A stretch of DNA of 64,000 nucleotides, from the NCBI RefSeq assembly GCF_000176175.1, contig NZ_ACZP01000016.1, positions 1 through 64,000 on the forward strand, written 5' to 3'. This DNA comes from Vibrio furnissii CIP 102972 (lineage in GTDB: Bacteria > Pseudomonadota > Gammaproteobacteria > Enterobacterales > Vibrionaceae). Of the stretch, positions 43,283 to 53,980 are shown in pieces; the first letter of the stretch is position 1, and each line of letters opens with the position of its first letter. The translations under genes and the position numbers were made by a program. The notes under the pieces are model-generated. The model made no database searches. It was not told the DNA's origin and worked only from the letters and a program-made list of their open reading frames with translations.

Positions 43283-44575
43283 TTATTGGTTTTCCTGCTC
43301 GCGAGCAATCGCGCGGTAACCGATGTCGTTGCGGTGGAACATGCCATGCCAGCTGATCTGTTTTGCCAGTTCGTACGCACGTTGCTGCGCTTCTGACACG
43401 GTATTGCCGAGCGCGGTCGCACACAGCACGCGGCCGCCGTTTGTGACGACGTGGCCATCTTTGTCGGTGGTGCCCGCGTGGAACACTTTCTGACCTTCCA
43501 CTTCCGTGGTTGGCAGGCCGGAAATGATGTCGCCTTTGGCGTAATCACCCGGGTAGCCACCCGCAGCCAGCACGATACCGATGGACGCGCGTGGATCCCA
43601 TTTCGATTCCACTTGGTCCAGTTTGCCATCAATCGCTGCCAGACACAGTTCCACCAGATCAGATTGCATACGCATCATGATCGGCTGGGTTTCTGGGTCA
43701 CCAAAGCGGCAGTTGTATTCAATCACTTTAGGCGCGCCAGTGCTGTCGATCATCAGGCCGGCATACAAGAAACCTGTGTATGGATTGCCTTCGGCCGCCA
43801 TGCCACGCACGGTTGGGTAAATCACTTCCTGCATCACGCGATCGTGGATGGCTTGGGTCACCACAGGCGCTGGTGAGTAAGCGCCCATGCCGCCGGTGTT
43901 CGGGCCAGTGTCTTGGTCGCCGACACGTTTGTGGTCTTGGCTGGTGGCCATTGGCAGCACGTTTTCGCCATCGACCATCACGATGAAGCTGGCTTCTTCG
44001 CCATCGAGGAACTCTTCCACCACAACACGGCTGCCCGCATCACCAAACGCGTTGCCTGCCAGCATGTCTTTGATAGCGTCTTCCGCTTCTTCCAGCGTCA
44101 TGGCGACAATCACGCCTTTGCCTGCGGCGAGGCCGTCGGCTTTGACGACGATCGGTGCACCTTGTTCACGCACATACGCCAGCGCTGGCTCAATTTCAGT
44201 GAAGTTGGCATAAGCGGCGGTTGGAATGTTATGGCGCGCTAGAAAATCTTTGGTGAACGCTTTTGAACCTTCTAATTGCGCGGCAGCTTGCGTTGGGCCA
44301 AAGATTGGCAGGCCAGCGGCACGGAATGCATCCACCACGCCAATGACCAGCGGCGCTTCAGGGCCAACGATCGTCAGCTCAATCGCGTTGTTCTGTGCAA
44401 AGGCAACTAGGCCCGCGACATCTTCAACTGCGATATCGACGTTTTGCAGCTTCGCTTCCAGCGCGGTGCCCGCGTTCCCCGGAGCGATAAATACGGTTTC
44501 AACCGCAGGGTTTTGCGCGACTTTCCAGCCTAGCGCGTGCTCGCGACCGCCAGAACCAATAATTAAAACTCGCAT
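43283..44575 (-). CDS. purD: Phosphoribosylamine-glycine ligase (GARS)
   Basis: Second step of purine synthesis: joins glycine to phosphoribosylamine with ATP. 430 residues, the family's length. MRVLIIGSGGREHALGWK at the N-terminus, VKADGLAAGKGVIVA (ATP-grasp loop), and RFGDPETQPIMMRM (metal and ATP site). It follows purH by 87 bases, the usual purH-purD operon. It ends at a terminator shared with the DUF1481 gene. Confidence 0.97.
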   Translation of the reverse strand: MRVLIIGSGGREHALGWKVAQNPAVETVFIAPGNAGTALEAKLQNVDIAVEDVAGLVAFAQNNAIELTIVGPEAPLVIGVVDAFRAAGLPIFGPTQAAAQLEGSKAFTKDFLARHNIPTAAYANFTEIEPALAYVREQGAPIVVKADGLAAGKGVIVAMTLEEAEDAIKDMLAGNAFGDAGSRVVVEEFLDGEEASFIVMVDGENVLPMATSQDHKRVGDQDTGPNTGGMGAYSPAPVVTQAIHDRVMQEVIYPTVRGMAAEGNPYTGFLYAGLMIDSTGAPKVIEYNCRFGDPETQPIMMRMQSDLVELCLAAIDGKLDQVESKWDPRASIGIVLAAGGYPGDYAKGDIISGLPTTEVEGQKVFHAGTTDKDGHVVTNGGRVLCATALGNTVSEAQQRAYELAKQISWHGMFHRNDIGYRAIAREQENQ

Positions 44576-44662
44576 AAATGAATTCCTTAATTTTAAATTC
44601 GGATCTTTGCATCATGGGGAGCGCGACCACGCTGGCTGGCTCCCCTGTGACGGCTCGAAGCA

Positions 44663-46255
44663 TTAGTGACGGAAGTGACGCATGCCGGTGAAGATCATCG
44701 CCATGCCGTGCTCGTCCGCAGCAGCAATGACTTCTTCATCACGCATGGAACCACCTGGTTGAATCACGCATTTAATGCCCGCTTCGGCGGCAGCATCGAT
44801 ACCATCGCGGAATGGGAAGAATGCATCGGATGCCATTACGCTGCCAGCCACTTCCAGACCTTCGTCGGCCGCTTTAATACCCGCAATTTTCGCGGAGTAG
44901 ACGCGGCTCATTTGGCCTGCGCCAACACCGATGGTCATGTCGCCTTTGGCGTACACAATCGCGTTTGATTTGACGTATTTCGCGACTTTCCAGCAGAACA
45001 GCGCATCTTTCAGCTCTTCTTCGGTCGGTTGACGTTGAGAAACCACTTTCAGGTCGCTCAGTGTCACCATGCCTTGATCGCGGTCTTGAACCAGCAGGCC
45101 ACCGTTGACGCGTTTCACATCAAAACCAGTGGTCTTGCTGTGCCATTCGCCACATTCCAGCAGGCGCACGTTTTTCTTCGCCGCCACTACATCAATCGCT
45201 TCAGCAGAGACGCTTGGTGCGATGATCACTTCAACAAACTGGCGTTCGACAATGGCTGTGGCCGTTGCTGCATCGAGTTCGCGGTTAAACGCGATGATGC
45301 CGCCGAATGCGGAGGTTGGATCGGTTTGGTAGGCGCGGTTGTACGCTTCCAGAATGTCGCCGCCCAGTGCCACACCACATGGGTTGGCGTGTTTGACGAT
45401 CACACATGCTGGTTCAGCGAACTCTTTGACACATTCCAGCGCCGCATCGGTATCGGCGATGTTGTTGTAAGACAGGGCTTTCCCCTGAATCTGACGTGCG
45501 GTAGACACCGACGCTTCTTCTGGGTTTGCTTCGACGTAGAACGCGGCGTCTTGATGGCTGTTTTCGCCGTAACGCATGTCTTGTTTCTTGATGAACTGTT
45601 GGTTGAAGGTGCGTGGGAATTTTGATGCCTCATCGCCTTCTTTGTTCTCGCCGTAGCTCGGAACCATGGTGCCGAAGTAGTTGGCAATCATGCCGTCGTA
45701 AGCCGCGGTGTGTTCAAACGCAGCAATGGCGAGGTCAAAACGCGTGTCCAGCGTCAGTGATTTTTCGTTTGCATCCATTTCGGTGATCACGCGGTCGTAA
45801 TCGCTCGCGTTCACGATGATGGTCACATCTTTGTGGTTTTTCGCCGCAGAGCGCACCATGGTTGGGCCGCCGATATCGATGTTTTCCACCGCGTCAGCCA
45901 GTGTGCAGTTCGGATTGGCCACGGTTTGCGCGAATGGGTAAAGGTTCACCACCACCATGTCGATTGGGTTAATGGCGTGCGTGTTCATGACCTCGTCGTC
46001 CTGACCACGACGGCCAAGAATGCCACCATGAACTTTCGGGTGCAGCGTTTTCACGCGCCCGTCCATCATTTCTGGGAAACCGGTGTAGTCAGAGACTTCA
46101 GTTACTGCAATGCCTTGCTCGGCAAGTAGGCGAGCGGTACCACCAGTAGACAGGATGTCGACACCGCGCTCAGAGAGCGCTTTTGCAAACTCAACAATGC
46201 CAGTTTTATCTGATACGCTGATGAGTGCACGGCGAATTGGACGAGCGTTATTCAT
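44663..46255 (-). CDS. purH: Bifunctional AICAR formyltransferase/IMP cyclohydrolase
   Basis: Catalyses the last two steps to IMP. The 530-residue protein has an N-terminal MGS-like cyclohydrolase domain ([27 protein letters not shown]) and a C-terminal formyltransferase ([38 protein letters not shown]). Lys and His of the KHANPCG motif form the transferase active site. It is first in the purHD operon. A likely PurR box lies about 165-180 bases upstream (46419-46434). Confidence 0.97.
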   Translation of the reverse strand: MNNARPIRRALISVSDKTGIVEFAKALSERGVDILSTGGTARLLAEQGIAVTEVSDYTGFPEMMDGRVKTLHPKVHGGILGRRGQDDEVMNTHAINPIDMVVVNLYPFAQTVANPNCTLADAVENIDIGGPTMVRSAAKNHKDVTIIVNASDYDRVITEMDANEKSLTLDTRFDLAIAAFEHTAAYDGMIANYFGTMVPSYGENKEGDEASKFPRTFNQQFIKKQDMRYGENSHQDAAFYVEANPEEASVSTARQIQGKALSYNNIADTDAALECVKEFAEPACVIVKHANPCGVALGGDILEAYNRAYQTDPTSAFGGIIAFNRELDAATATAIVERQFVEVIIAPSVSAEAIDVVAAKKNVRLLECGEWHSKTTGFDVKRVNGGLLVQDRDQGMVTLSDLKVVSQRQPTEEELKDALFCWKVAKYVKSNAIVYAKGDMTIGVGAGQMSRVYSAKIAGIKAADEGLEVAGSVMASDAFFPFRDGIDAAAEAGIKCVIQPGGSMRDEEVIAAADEHGMAMIFTGMRHFRH

Positions 46256-46418
46256 GCTTCCATTTTCCTTAAATTCACGGAGTTAATGACGAAAGATGTT
46301 TGCCAAAATTGTTCATGAGGGATAGCGCTGCATCACCCCTTGGTCAGTTTTGGTAAAGACCTTTTTCTCCAAGAGTTCGGATGGCGCGTATTCTAACCAA
46401 TTTATTACAAAAGATCTC

Positions 46419-46434
46419 GCGCAATCGTTTGGCA
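46419..46434. promoter_or_regulatory. Probable PurR operator of purHD
   Basis: GCGCAATCGTTTGGCA matches the core of the PurR consensus (GCAANCGNTT) with a central CG. It lies in the gap between divergent purH and zntR. Function follows from known PurR control of purHD in E. coli; the outer bases of the site are less well matched. Confidence 0.5.
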
Positions 46435-46504
46435 TTGGGAAAATAATAGCTAAAAACAGGTTTTTCAAGCGAAAAAAGTAACCAAAGAGTAAATAGGTGC
46501 AGTT

Positions 46505-46903
46505 ATGTTTCAGATAGGTGAATTGGCGAAACGGTGTGGAGTTTCCACCGATACGCTGCGTTTTTACGAGAAAAATGCGCTGATCTCGCCAGCCGGTCGC
46601 AGCGATTCGGGTTACCGACTGTATGATGAAGAGAATCAGAAACAGGTAAGTTTTATCCTCAAAGCCAAAGAGCTGGGGTTGAGTCTGGAAGAAATTAAGG
46701 AACTGCTTGAGATTCGTTTGGAAGCGACCGAGCACAGCTGCGCAGAGGTCAAATCCATTACCTCGGCCAAGCTGATGTTGATCGATGAGAAAATTGCCGA
46801 CCTGATGCGCATTCGCAGCGCCCTGAAAAAAATCAACGACGCCTGCTGCGGCCATCGGGATGATGACGCCAGCCATTGCTCCATTTTGGCGGCGCTGGAA
46901 TGA
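46505..46903 (+). CDS. zntR: Zn(II)-responsive MerR-family regulator
   Basis: 132 residues. MFQIGELAKRCGVSTDTLRFYEKNALI is the winged helix-turn-helix. The metal-binding residues that separate ZntR from CueR and MerR are present: Cys79 (HSCAEVK), Cys114-Cys115 (ACCGH), plus His124 and Cys125 at the end. ZntR activates zntA, the Zn/Cd/Pb-exporting ATPase, by twisting its promoter. zntA is not in this window. It is divergent from purH. Confidence 0.92.
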   Translation: MFQIGELAKRCGVSTDTLRFYEKNALISPAGRSDSGYRLYDEENQKQVSFILKAKELGLSLEEIKELLEIRLEATEHSCAEVKSITSAKLMLIDEKIADLMRIRSALKKINDACCGHRDDDASHCSILAALE

Positions 46904-46904
46904 C

Positions 46905-46924
46905 AAAGGGCCTTTCGGCCCTTT
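46905..46924. terminator. Hairpin between zntR and mcp
   Basis: AAAGGGCC and GGCCCTTT form an 8-bp stem around TTTC immediately after the zntR stop. T-runs are short, so it is a weak intrinsic terminator for the convergent pair. Confidence 0.6.
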
Positions 46925-46941
46925 GAACTGATGACTTCCGG

Positions 46942-48582
46942 TTACACCTTAAACGTTGAGAAGCTGTGGATCAGCTGCTGGCCGTTTTCCATCAAGAGCT
47001 CGCTGGCGGCGGCGACTTGTTGGGCTTGTGCGGCGGATTGGGTGCTGTGATCGGCAATCTGCGTCAGGTTGCGACTGATTTCATCGGTCGCGAGTGATTG
47101 TTGGTTACTCGCCTCTGCAATGTGCTGGTTGAGGGTCAAAATGGTGCTGACCTGCTGATCAATCGCATTGAGCACCTGCTGCGCTAAGTCGGCTTGCTCT
47201 TGCGTGGCTTTGGATTGATGCTGTGTTTGTTCCATCGATGCGCTGACATCGCGAGTGCGTTGTTGCAGGCTGGCAATGATCTGTTCGATTTCATTGGTGC
47301 TGCTTTGCGTGCGTGTCGCGAGTGTGCGTACTTCATCGGCGACCACGGCAAAGCCGCGCCCTTGCTCTCCGGCGCGCGCGGCTTCAATCGCGGCATTAAG
47401 CGCCAGTAAGTTGGTTTGCTCAGCGACGCCACGAATCACTTCTAAAACCGCGCCGACATCTTCGGTTTCTTTGGCCAGTGCTTGCGTGTCGCGATCGGTT
47501 TTACTCAATAGCTCCGACAGTGAGCTCATGTAGCCCGATGCTTTGGCGATGACATTGCTGCCTTCCTGACCTTTGGTGCTGGCGGTGTGCGCGGCGACGG
47601 CAGCTTCCTGCGCCGCATTGGCCACTTCTTGGTTACTGGCGTGCAATTGGTTCATGGCTGAGGCGACGGTATCGACCGATTGTTGCTGCTCCATGGCTTT
47701 GCCAGAGGCGCTTTGTGCCACTTGGGTCAGCTCTTGCGCGCTGCCCGTGACGCTTTCGGTGATTGGTGCAATGTCCTGCACGATGTGGCGAATCTTGCCA
47801 GTAAACTGGTTGAAGGCGCGTGCGATGCGCGACAGTTCGTCATTGCCGCTGGTATCGAGCTGGCGCGTAAGGTCACCTTCGCCTTTGGCAATGTCTTCCA
47901 TCGCATATAGGGTGGCCAGACAGGGTTTTGTGATGCTGCGACCGATGGTGTAGGCGAGGGCTAACATCACCGCAATCGCGATCGCCAGTTGTAGCAACAC
48001 GGTTTGCAGGCGTGTTGCGACCAGCGCTTGCACATCATCAATGTACACGCCCGAGCCGACGATCCATCCCCAAGGCTTGAACAGTTTGACGTAGGAGACT
48101 TTCTCGACCGCCTCTTGTGCGCCCGGTTTCGGCCATAAGTAATAGACCACGCCTTCACCTTGGTCTCGTGCGCGATGGGCCATCTCGACAAATAATGCCT
48201 TGCCGTTCGGATCTTTAACTTCCGACAGGGCTTTGCCGTCGAGCTGTGGCTTAAATGGGTGCATTACCATGGTGGGCGTCAGATCGTGAATCCAAAAGTA
48301 GTCTTCGTCGCCGTAACGGGCGGCGGCGATGGCTTGTTTGGCTTGCTGCTGGGCTTGCTGCTCGGTAAGTGCGCCGCTGGTTTGTTGCTGATAAAAGTAA
48401 TTGAGCAAAGAGGTGGTGCTTTCAACCAGATGACGGGTTTGATTTTGTTTGGCCAGCATCAGGTCATCCTGATAGTCCTGAACCAATAACGTGAGGGGGA
48501 TCAGCAGAAGCAATGTGATGGTGCCGCCGAGTAAATAGAGGCGGGCACGAATGCTCATCTGACGCAGACTAGAAAAATTCAT
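46942..48582 (-). CDS. Methyl-accepting chemotaxis protein with single Cache domain
   Basis: Senses a ligand in the periplasm and controls CheA. 546 residues from ATG 48582, which has AAGGAG eight bases upstream; a longer frame from 48666 lacks one. A membrane helix at about residues 15-35, a single Cache (sCache_2-like) domain with [19 protein letters not shown] and [17 protein letters not shown], a second helix near 195-215, a HAMP domain, then the signalling hairpin: [29 protein letters not shown]. The ligand cannot be told. No CheR-binding pentapeptide is seen at the C-terminus. Confidence 0.92.
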   Translation of the reverse strand: MNFSSLRQMSIRARLYLLGGTITLLLLIPLTLLVQDYQDDLMLAKQNQTRHLVESTTSLLNYFYQQQTSGALTEQQAQQQAKQAIAAARYGDEDYFWIHDLTPTMVMHPFKPQLDGKALSEVKDPNGKALFVEMAHRARDQGEGVVYYLWPKPGAQEAVEKVSYVKLFKPWGWIVGSGVYIDDVQALVATRLQTVLLQLAIAIAVMLALAYTIGRSITKPCLATLYAMEDIAKGEGDLTRQLDTSGNDELSRIARAFNQFTGKIRHIVQDIAPITESVTGSAQELTQVAQSASGKAMEQQQSVDTVASAMNQLHASNQEVANAAQEAAVAAHTASTKGQEGSNVIAKASGYMSSLSELLSKTDRDTQALAKETEDVGAVLEVIRGVAEQTNLLALNAAIEAARAGEQGRGFAVVADEVRTLATRTQSSTNEIEQIIASLQQRTRDVSASMEQTQHQSKATQEQADLAQQVLNAIDQQVSTILTLNQHIAEASNQQSLATDEISRNLTQIADHSTQSAAQAQQVAAASELLMENGQQLIHSFSTFKV

Positions 48583-48785
48583 AAGCATCACTCCTTGTAA
48601 TGCGGGCTGTTGAACAGAGGCGATATTGTTTTGATGAATTGTGAATCGCACTTTGCACTGTAACAAATGCAGGAAATGAGCGTAAATGCGACGAAGGACG
48701 AATCCTCAATAACTTGCAACTGAGCTCTAGTTTTCAACGAAATCGTGGGGTGTTTGCAGTTAAAGGCGTGCGGTTTTCGGGCAAT
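48583..48785. other. Intergenic between mcp and fis terminator
   Basis: The 203 bases hold the mcp promoter and leader; no gene or known site is recognised. Confidence 0.5.
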
Positions 48786-48814
48786 AAAAAACCGAGCCTC
48801 AGCTCGGTTTTTTT
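48786..48814. terminator. fis terminator
   Basis: AAAAAACCGAGC pairs with GCTCGG plus a run of seven Ts around CTCA. It ends the leftward dusB-fis transcript and would also stop plus-strand transcription. Confidence 0.93.
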
Positions 48815-48833
48815 CAAAAAGGGTCAGAACGAA

Positions 48834-49130
48834 TTAGTTCATGCCGTATTTTTTCAGTTTTTTGCGAAGAGTACCGCGGTTGATACCCATCATGGTTGCT
48901 GCGCGAGTTTGGTTACCGCGAGTGTACTGCATGATGGTGTCTAGTAGTGGTTGTTCAACTTCAGCGAGAACTAATTCGTATAGTTCTGTCACTTCCTGAC
49001 CGTTCAGTTGTGCCAAGTAGTTTTTAAGAGACGCTTTAACTGAATCACGTAGTGGTTTTTGCGTGATTTGATCTTGTGAAGTTACGGTAGTTACTGTTAA
49101 AGCTTCTGAAGTCAGATTTTGTTCGAACAT
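48834..49130 (-). CDS. fis: Nucleoid protein Fis
   Basis: 98 residues. Fis bends DNA, activates rRNA promoters and aids site-specific recombination. The C-terminal helix-turn-helix [26 protein letters not shown] is the family signature, and [14 protein letters not shown] precedes it. It lies 23 bases after dusB in the usual dusB-fis operon, so its promoter is probably upstream of dusB. Confidence 0.97.
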   Translation of the reverse strand: MFEQNLTSEALTVTTVTSQDQITQKPLRDSVKASLKNYLAQLNGQEVTELYELVLAEVEQPLLDTIMQYTRGNQTRAATMMGINRGTLRKKLKKYGMN

Positions 49131-49153
49131 ATTCGGTCTAGCTCTTCTCTTAA

Positions 49154-50122
49154 TTATGATGCAACGTTATCAAAATAACCTTCTAATGCTTCGAGTTGCA
49201 GCGGGGCTGCCTCTATGGCATTGAAGGTACGGCGAAACTCACTCGCCTGTTCATGTTCTTTGAGATACCACCCAACGTGCTTGCGCACGATGCGAGGGCC
49301 TAAATACGCTCCATAAAATTGATGCAGAGCGTTCACATGACCAAGCAGGATGTCTTTCACTTCCGAAATCGGAAGCTCAGGCATCGTGGTGCCGTTTTCC
49401 AAATAGTGTTGGATTTCCTGAAAAATCCACGGACGTCCTTGGGCAGGTCGTCCAATCATTAAAGCGTCAGCGCCGGTGTACTCCAGCACATGTTTGGCTT
49501 TCTCCGGAGAATCGATATCACCGTTAGCGATAACCGGAATCTGAATAGCCGCTTTGACCGCTTTAATGCTGTCATATTCCGCCTCACCTTTGTACATGCA
49601 GGTCCGGGTTCGCCCATGGAGCGCCAGTGCCTGAATGCCGCAGTCTTCGGCAAGTTTAGCGATTTGGACGCAGTTTTTATTGTCTGTGTCCCAGCCAGTT
49701 CGGGTTTTGAGTGTTACAGGAACATTCACTGCATTCACTACGGCTTTCAGGATGTCTTCAATGACATTCGGATAGCGTAGTAGCGCAGAACCGGCCAGCT
49801 TCTTATTCACTTTTTTCGCTGGGCAGCCCATGTTGATGTCGATGATTTGCGCACCGTTTTCAACGCTGAACTGGGCCGCATCGGCCATCAGCTGTGGATC
49901 GGAACCCGCAATTTGTACAGAGCGAATGCCCGATTCGCCTTCATGCACCATGCGGTTTCTGGACTTGTCTGTTTTCCACAGCGCTGGGTTCGAGGACATC
50001 ATTTCACTGACGGCCATTCCCGCGCCATAGCGGAGGCACAACTCTCGAAACGGTCTGTCGGTGACACCGGCCATCGGTGCAACGATGAGATTGTTCTTAA
50101 GTTGATAATTTCCGATTTTCAA
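49154..50122 (-). CDS. dusB: tRNA-dihydrouridine synthase B
   Basis: FMN- and NADPH-dependent reduction of uridine in the tRNA D-loop. 322 residues. Opens [26 protein letters not shown]; catalytic Cys in [33 protein letters not shown] and [12 protein letters not shown] line the flavin site. The order dusB-fis is conserved among gamma-proteobacteria. Confidence 0.96.
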   Translation of the reverse strand: MKIGNYQLKNNLIVAPMAGVTDRPFRELCLRYGAGMAVSEMMSSNPALWKTDKSRNRMVHEGESGIRSVQIAGSDPQLMADAAQFSVENGAQIIDINMGCPAKKVNKKLAGSALLRYPNVIEDILKAVVNAVNVPVTLKTRTGWDTDNKNCVQIAKLAEDCGIQALALHGRTRTCMYKGEAEYDSIKAVKAAIQIPVIANGDIDSPEKAKHVLEYTGADALMIGRPAQGRPWIFQEIQHYLENGTTMPELPISEVKDILLGHVNALHQFYGAYLGPRIVRKHVGWYLKEHEQASEFRRTFNAIEAAPLQLEALEGYFDNVAS

Positions 50123-50261
50123 AACGTCTTCACAGCTTCATACCAGCAAGGGCGCGCATTTTACGCATTTTTTCGATGCGTGAAAAGACTAATATTTGAG
50201 CATTTACAAAAACATTTTGTAAATGGCCTATTTTTCAGTCAATTAGCGCGCAAAGTCTTAT

Positions 50262-51149
50262 CTAGCCTTGTTTGCGACCCGTGATGCGGCACCATTCTTC
50301 CTTCTCAACGATCGGATCAACGTGCAGTTCGTCACGGTAATAATTGGCGACGTCTTCGGCTTGAGTGTTCAGTACGCCGGACATGGCCAGCAGGCCATTC
50401 GGCTTCATCAAGCTCTTGATGACAGGGGAGAGTTCGCGCAGTGGGCCAGCGAGAATGTTGGCGACCACGACGTCAGCCACGAGGCCTTCGGGCTGGTCTT
50501 TGGGTAGGTATACTTCAATCAGATCTTCAACGCCGTTGCGGGACGCGTTGTCTTTGGATGCCAGCAGCGCTTGTGGGTCGATGTCGATACCAATCACTTT
50601 TGCAGCGCCCAGTTTGATGGCGGCAATGGCCAAAATGCCCGAGCCACACCCAAAGTCGATCACGGTTTTGCCGGACAGATCGAGTGAGTCAAGCCATTCC
50701 AAGCACAGCGCGGTGGTTGGGTGTGTGCCAGTACCAAAGGCCAAGCCAGGGTCGAGCATGACGTTGACGGCGTCTGGGTCTGGCACGTCGCGCCAGCTTG
50801 GGCAGATCCACAAGCGTTTGCCAAACTGCATTGGGTGGAAGTTATCCATCCATTCGCGTTCCCAGTCTTTATCTTCAATTTGCTCAACTTTGTAGGCAAA
50901 ATCGTCCGCCAGTAGGTGACTGGCGCGAATTTGGCTCAACACCCATGAGGTATCGGCTTCGGCATCGTAGAGGGCAAGAACATCGGTATCGCCCCATAAA
51001 CGTGCTTCTCCCGGCAGGGGTTCAAACACGGGCGTATCCTTCGCGTCCAGGAAAGTGATCGATAACGCGCCCGTGTCGTCCATCAACATATCGCTGATGC
51101 GCTCGGCGTTTTCGTTGGTCGCGTTCAGTTTAATTTGAATCCAAGGCAT
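50262..51149 (-). CDS. prmA: Ribosomal protein L11 methyltransferase
   Basis: Trimethylates ribosomal protein L11. 295 residues from ATG 51149, which starts [16 protein letters not shown] as in the family; a longer frame from 51245 is not supported. The SAM-binding motif [21 protein letters not shown] and post-motif NILAGPL are clear. It lies downstream of accC with a terminator between, so it probably has its own promoter. Confidence 0.95.
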   Translation of the reverse strand: MPWIQIKLNATNENAERISDMLMDDTGALSITFLDAKDTPVFEPLPGEARLWGDTDVLALYDAEADTSWVLSQIRASHLLADDFAYKVEQIEDKDWEREWMDNFHPMQFGKRLWICPSWRDVPDPDAVNVMLDPGLAFGTGTHPTTALCLEWLDSLDLSGKTVIDFGCGSGILAIAAIKLGAAKVIGIDIDPQALLASKDNASRNGVEDLIEVYLPKDQPEGLVADVVVANILAGPLRELSPVIKSLMKPNGLLAMSGVLNTQAEDVANYYRDELHVDPIVEKEEWCRITGRKQG

Positions 51150-51243
51150 TGCTCTTGCTCTCTTCAGTTCGTTCAATTGGCGCAAAGTGTAGCAGATTTG
51201 GCCCGTTTTTATAGAGGCAGTCCATTCACTCAGCGCCGCCCAC

Positions 51244-51268
51244 AAAAATGCCCACCGAAGTGGGCATT
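51244..51268 (-). terminator. accBC terminator
   Basis: On the minus strand AATGCCCAC, TTCG, GTGGGCATT form a 9-bp stem with a UUCG tetraloop, then five Ts. It ends the aroQ-accB-accC transcript before prmA. Confidence 0.88.
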
Positions 51269-51287
51269 TGCGCGGCTAAAAAGCGGG

Positions 51288-52631
51288 TTATTGCAGACCC
51301 AGCTTTTTCTCCAGATAGTGGATGTTGGTGCCACCGTGCTGGAAGTTCTCATCTTTCATGATCACTTGCTGCAGTGGAATGTTGGTTTTGATACCTTCCA
51401 CAATCATCTCATCGAGCGCGTTACGCATCCGTGCAATCGCGACGTCACGGTTCTCACCAAAGGTGATCAGTTTGCCGATCATCGAGTCGTAGTACGCCGG
51501 TACGGTGTAGCCTGAGTAGATGTGTGATTCCCAACGCACGCCCATGCCACCTGGTGAGTGGAAACGGGTGATCTTGCCTGGGCAAGGTAGGAAGCGCTCT
51601 GGGTCTTCCGCGTTGATACGGCATTCCATCGCATGGCCACGAATTTTGATGTCGTCTTGTGTGAACGACAGCGGTTGGCCTGCTGCGATGCGCAGCTGTT
51701 CTTTGATCAAGTCAACGCCTGTGACCATTTCAGTCACTGGGTGTTCAACCTGAATACGTGTGTTCATTTCGATGAAGTAGAATTCGCCGTTTTCGTACAG
51801 GAACTCAAACGTACCTGCGCCGCGGTAACCGATTTCGATACACGCACGGGTACAGCGTTCACCGATGTACTTACGCATCTCTTCGGTAATGCCTGGTGCT
51901 GGTGCTTCTTCCACTACTTTCTGGTGACGACGCTGCATTGAACAGTCGCGTTCACCCAAGTGGATCGCGCTGCCCTGACCATCGGCCAGAACTTGGACTT
52001 CAACGTGACGTGGGTTTTCGAGGTATTTCTCCATGTAAACCATGTCGTTGTTGAACGCCGCTTTCGCTTCTGCACGGGTCATGCTGATGGCATTGACCAG
52101 TTCCGCTTCGCTGCGAACCACACGCATACCACGACCGCCGCCACCACCAGAGGCTTTGATGATCACTGGGTAACCAATGCGTTTCGCGTGTGCACGGTTT
52201 TTCACTTCATCGTTGTCCAGAGGACCGTCAGAACCCGGTACACAAGGAACACCGGCTTTCTTCATCGCGGTGATGGCTGAGACTTTATCGCCCATCAGGC
52301 GAATGGTGTCGGCTTTTGGACCGACGAAGATAAAGCCGCTGCGCTCAACTTGTTCAGCAAAGTCCGCATTTTCAGACAGGAAGCCGTAACCGGGGTGGAT
52401 GGCCACTGCGCCGGTCACTTCAGCTGCTGAAATGATGCGTGGAATGTTCAAGTAGCTATCGATGCCTTTTGCAGGGCCGATACATACGGTTTCATCCGCC
52501 AGCAGGACGTGTTTTAGATCGCGGTCTGCTGTGGAGTGAACGGCAACAGTTTTGATGCCCAACTCTTTACATGCACGAAGAATACGAAGCGCAATTTCGC
52601 CTCGGTTCGCGATGACTAACTTATCTAGCAT
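51288..52631 (-). CDS. accC: Acetyl-CoA carboxylase biotin carboxylase subunit
   Basis: Carboxylates the biotin on AccB with bicarbonate and ATP, first step of fatty-acid synthesis. 447 residues. [21 protein letters not shown] opens the pre-ATP-grasp domain; [16 protein letters not shown] is the ATP-binding Gly loop; [20 protein letters not shown] and [16 protein letters not shown] hold metal and biotin-site residues. It follows accB by 15 bases. Confidence 0.97.
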   Translation of the reverse strand: MLDKLVIANRGEIALRILRACKELGIKTVAVHSTADRDLKHVLLADETVCIGPAKGIDSYLNIPRIISAAEVTGAVAIHPGYGFLSENADFAEQVERSGFIFVGPKADTIRLMGDKVSAITAMKKAGVPCVPGSDGPLDNDEVKNRAHAKRIGYPVIIKASGGGGGRGMRVVRSEAELVNAISMTRAEAKAAFNNDMVYMEKYLENPRHVEVQVLADGQGSAIHLGERDCSMQRRHQKVVEEAPAPGITEEMRKYIGERCTRACIEIGYRGAGTFEFLYENGEFYFIEMNTRIQVEHPVTEMVTGVDLIKEQLRIAAGQPLSFTQDDIKIRGHAMECRINAEDPERFLPCPGKITRFHSPGGMGVRWESHIYSGYTVPAYYDSMIGKLITFGENRDVAIARMRNALDEMIVEGIKTNIPLQQVIMKDENFQHGGTNIHYLEKKLGLQ

Positions 52632-52646
52632 AACTACGCGCCTCGA

Positions 52647-53102
52647 TTATTCGATGACAACAAGTGGCTGGTCGAATTCTACGGCCTGACCGTCTTCAAC
52701 AAGGATCTCGGTCACTACACCAGACTTGTCTGCTTCGATTTGGTTCATCATTTTCATCGCTTCAACGATGCACAATGTGTCACCCGCTTTCACAGTTTGA
52801 CCCACTTCGATGAATGATTTTGCATCTGGACTTGGTGAACGGTAGAACGTACCCACCATTGGAGAAAGAACCATGTGGCCCGCAGGCGTTTTGGCTGCTG
52901 CTGGTGCTTCAGCGACGGGCGCTGCTGCAGGTGCTGCTACTGGCGCTGCCATTGGTGCAGGTGCGGCATACTGGATAGGTGCAACTGGGGCGACACCGTG
53001 ACGACTGATGCGTACCGATTCTTCACCTTCAGAAATTTCTAGCTCAGCAATGCCTGACTCTTCAACCAATTCGATAAGCTTCTTGATTTTACGAATATCC
53101 AT
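52647..53102 (-). CDS. accB: Biotin carboxyl carrier protein
   Basis: 151 residues from ATG 53102 ([18 protein letters not shown]); a longer upstream frame (from 53225) is not family-like. The C-terminal biotinyl domain has [16 protein letters not shown], with biotinylated Lys117. A Pro/Ala-rich linker covers about residues 40-72. It carries carboxyl-biotin between AccC and the AccAD carboxyltransferase. Confidence 0.97.
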   Translation of the reverse strand: MDIRKIKKLIELVEESGIAELEISEGEESVRISRHGVAPVAPIQYAAPAPMAAPVAAPAAAPVAEAPAAAKTPAGHMVLSPMVGTFYRSPSPDAKSFIEVGQTVKAGDTLCIVEAMKMMNQIEADKSGVVTEILVEDGQAVEFDQPLVVIE

Positions 53103-53163
53103 TGTTTCTTTCTCTTTTATCTTGTGAATAAGACAGCTCAAATGAGCTGCAGAGTGTTTGGGT

Positions 53164-53613
53164 TTACTTTGCTTGCAGCGCGCGAACGGCTGCCGACAAA
53201 GCGAATTCATAGCCTTGTGCACCAAGACCGCAAATCACCCCGTGTGCCTTATCAGACAGGTAGGAGTGATGACGGAACGGTTCACGAGCATGTACATTCG
53301 ATAGATGTACTTCGATAAATGGAATAGCAACCCCCAGCAATGCATCACGCAACGCCACGCTGGTGTGAGTGAATGCGGCCGGATTAATAATAATGAAGTC
53401 CACTTTGCCGTATGACTGGTGGATGGCTTCGATCAGTTCGTATTCGCGATTTGACTGAAGATGATCCAACTCAATGCCAGCGCTTTCTGCTTGTTCTTGT
53501 AGGTTCGCTACAATTTGCTCCAAAGTTTGTGAGCCGTAGTGTGCCGGTTCACGTAAACCTAATAAGTTTAAGTTTGGACCATTTAAAACCAGAATGCGTA
53601 ATTTTGCTGCCAT
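53164..53613 (-). CDS. aroQ: Type II 3-dehydroquinate dehydratase
   Basis: Third step of the shikimate pathway. 149 residues. [21 protein letters not shown] carries the flexible active-site loop; [18 protein letters not shown] and [17 protein letters not shown] hold the catalytic and substrate-binding residues. It lies 61 bases upstream of accB; aroQ-accB-accC is a common operon order. Confidence 0.96.
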   Translation of the reverse strand: MAAKLRILVLNGPNLNLLGLREPAHYGSQTLEQIVANLQEQAESAGIELDHLQSNREYELIEAIHQSYGKVDFIIINPAAFTHTSVALRDALLGVAIPFIEVHLSNVHAREPFRHHSYLSDKAHGVICGLGAQGYEFALSAAVRALQAK

Positions 53614-53921
53614 TGTGTTGCTATCTCCCTTTATTATGTAGTTATTGCGAATATTCCCATATTATCGCTTATTCGACACAACTTTTTTGTCAAAAGTTCG
53701 CGCTTTTTATTAAATTGACCAAGATTATAGCTAATTCATCGCAAATGGCAGCAATTTACTGGTCTTATCACTTTGATTGACCTTTTGCAGCATCGCATCG
53801 ACTTTTTGTTAACGAATGTGAATGGATCAGGGCGCGCGGGCCGTCTGTACTGGGAGGGGCGCGGTTTTGTGCGGGGAAGGATACTGATGAAATGCTTACT
53901 AATGAGTGGCTTATCGCACGT
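53614..53921. other. Intergenic between acs terminator and aroQ
   Basis: The 308 bases contain the promoter of the leftward aroQ-accB-accC operon in the AT-rich part (53614-53770). A GC-rich patch follows (53830-53880). A 109-codon plus-strand frame (53773-54102) overlaps the acs terminator and acs itself and resembles nothing. No RNA gene was recognised. Confidence 0.5.
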
Positions 53922-53954
53922 AAAAACCAAAGCACCTTCCATCGGAAGGTGCTT
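53922..53954 (-). terminator. acs terminator
   Basis: AAGCACCTTCC and GGAAGGTGCTT form an 11-bp stem around ATC. On the minus strand it is followed within a few bases by five Ts, ending acs transcription. Confidence 0.85.
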
Positions 53955-53980
53955 GGTATGTGTGCAAATTCGCGCGAGGG

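Noticed and set aside
45029-45625. 198-codon plus-strand frame opposite purH
   Set aside because: Antisense shadow of a strongly conserved purH region, rich in His, Phe and Cys, with no family resemblance.
52890-52990. Short Ala/Pro repeat-like tract
   Set aside because: It encodes the normal flexible linker of AccB, not an independent repeat.
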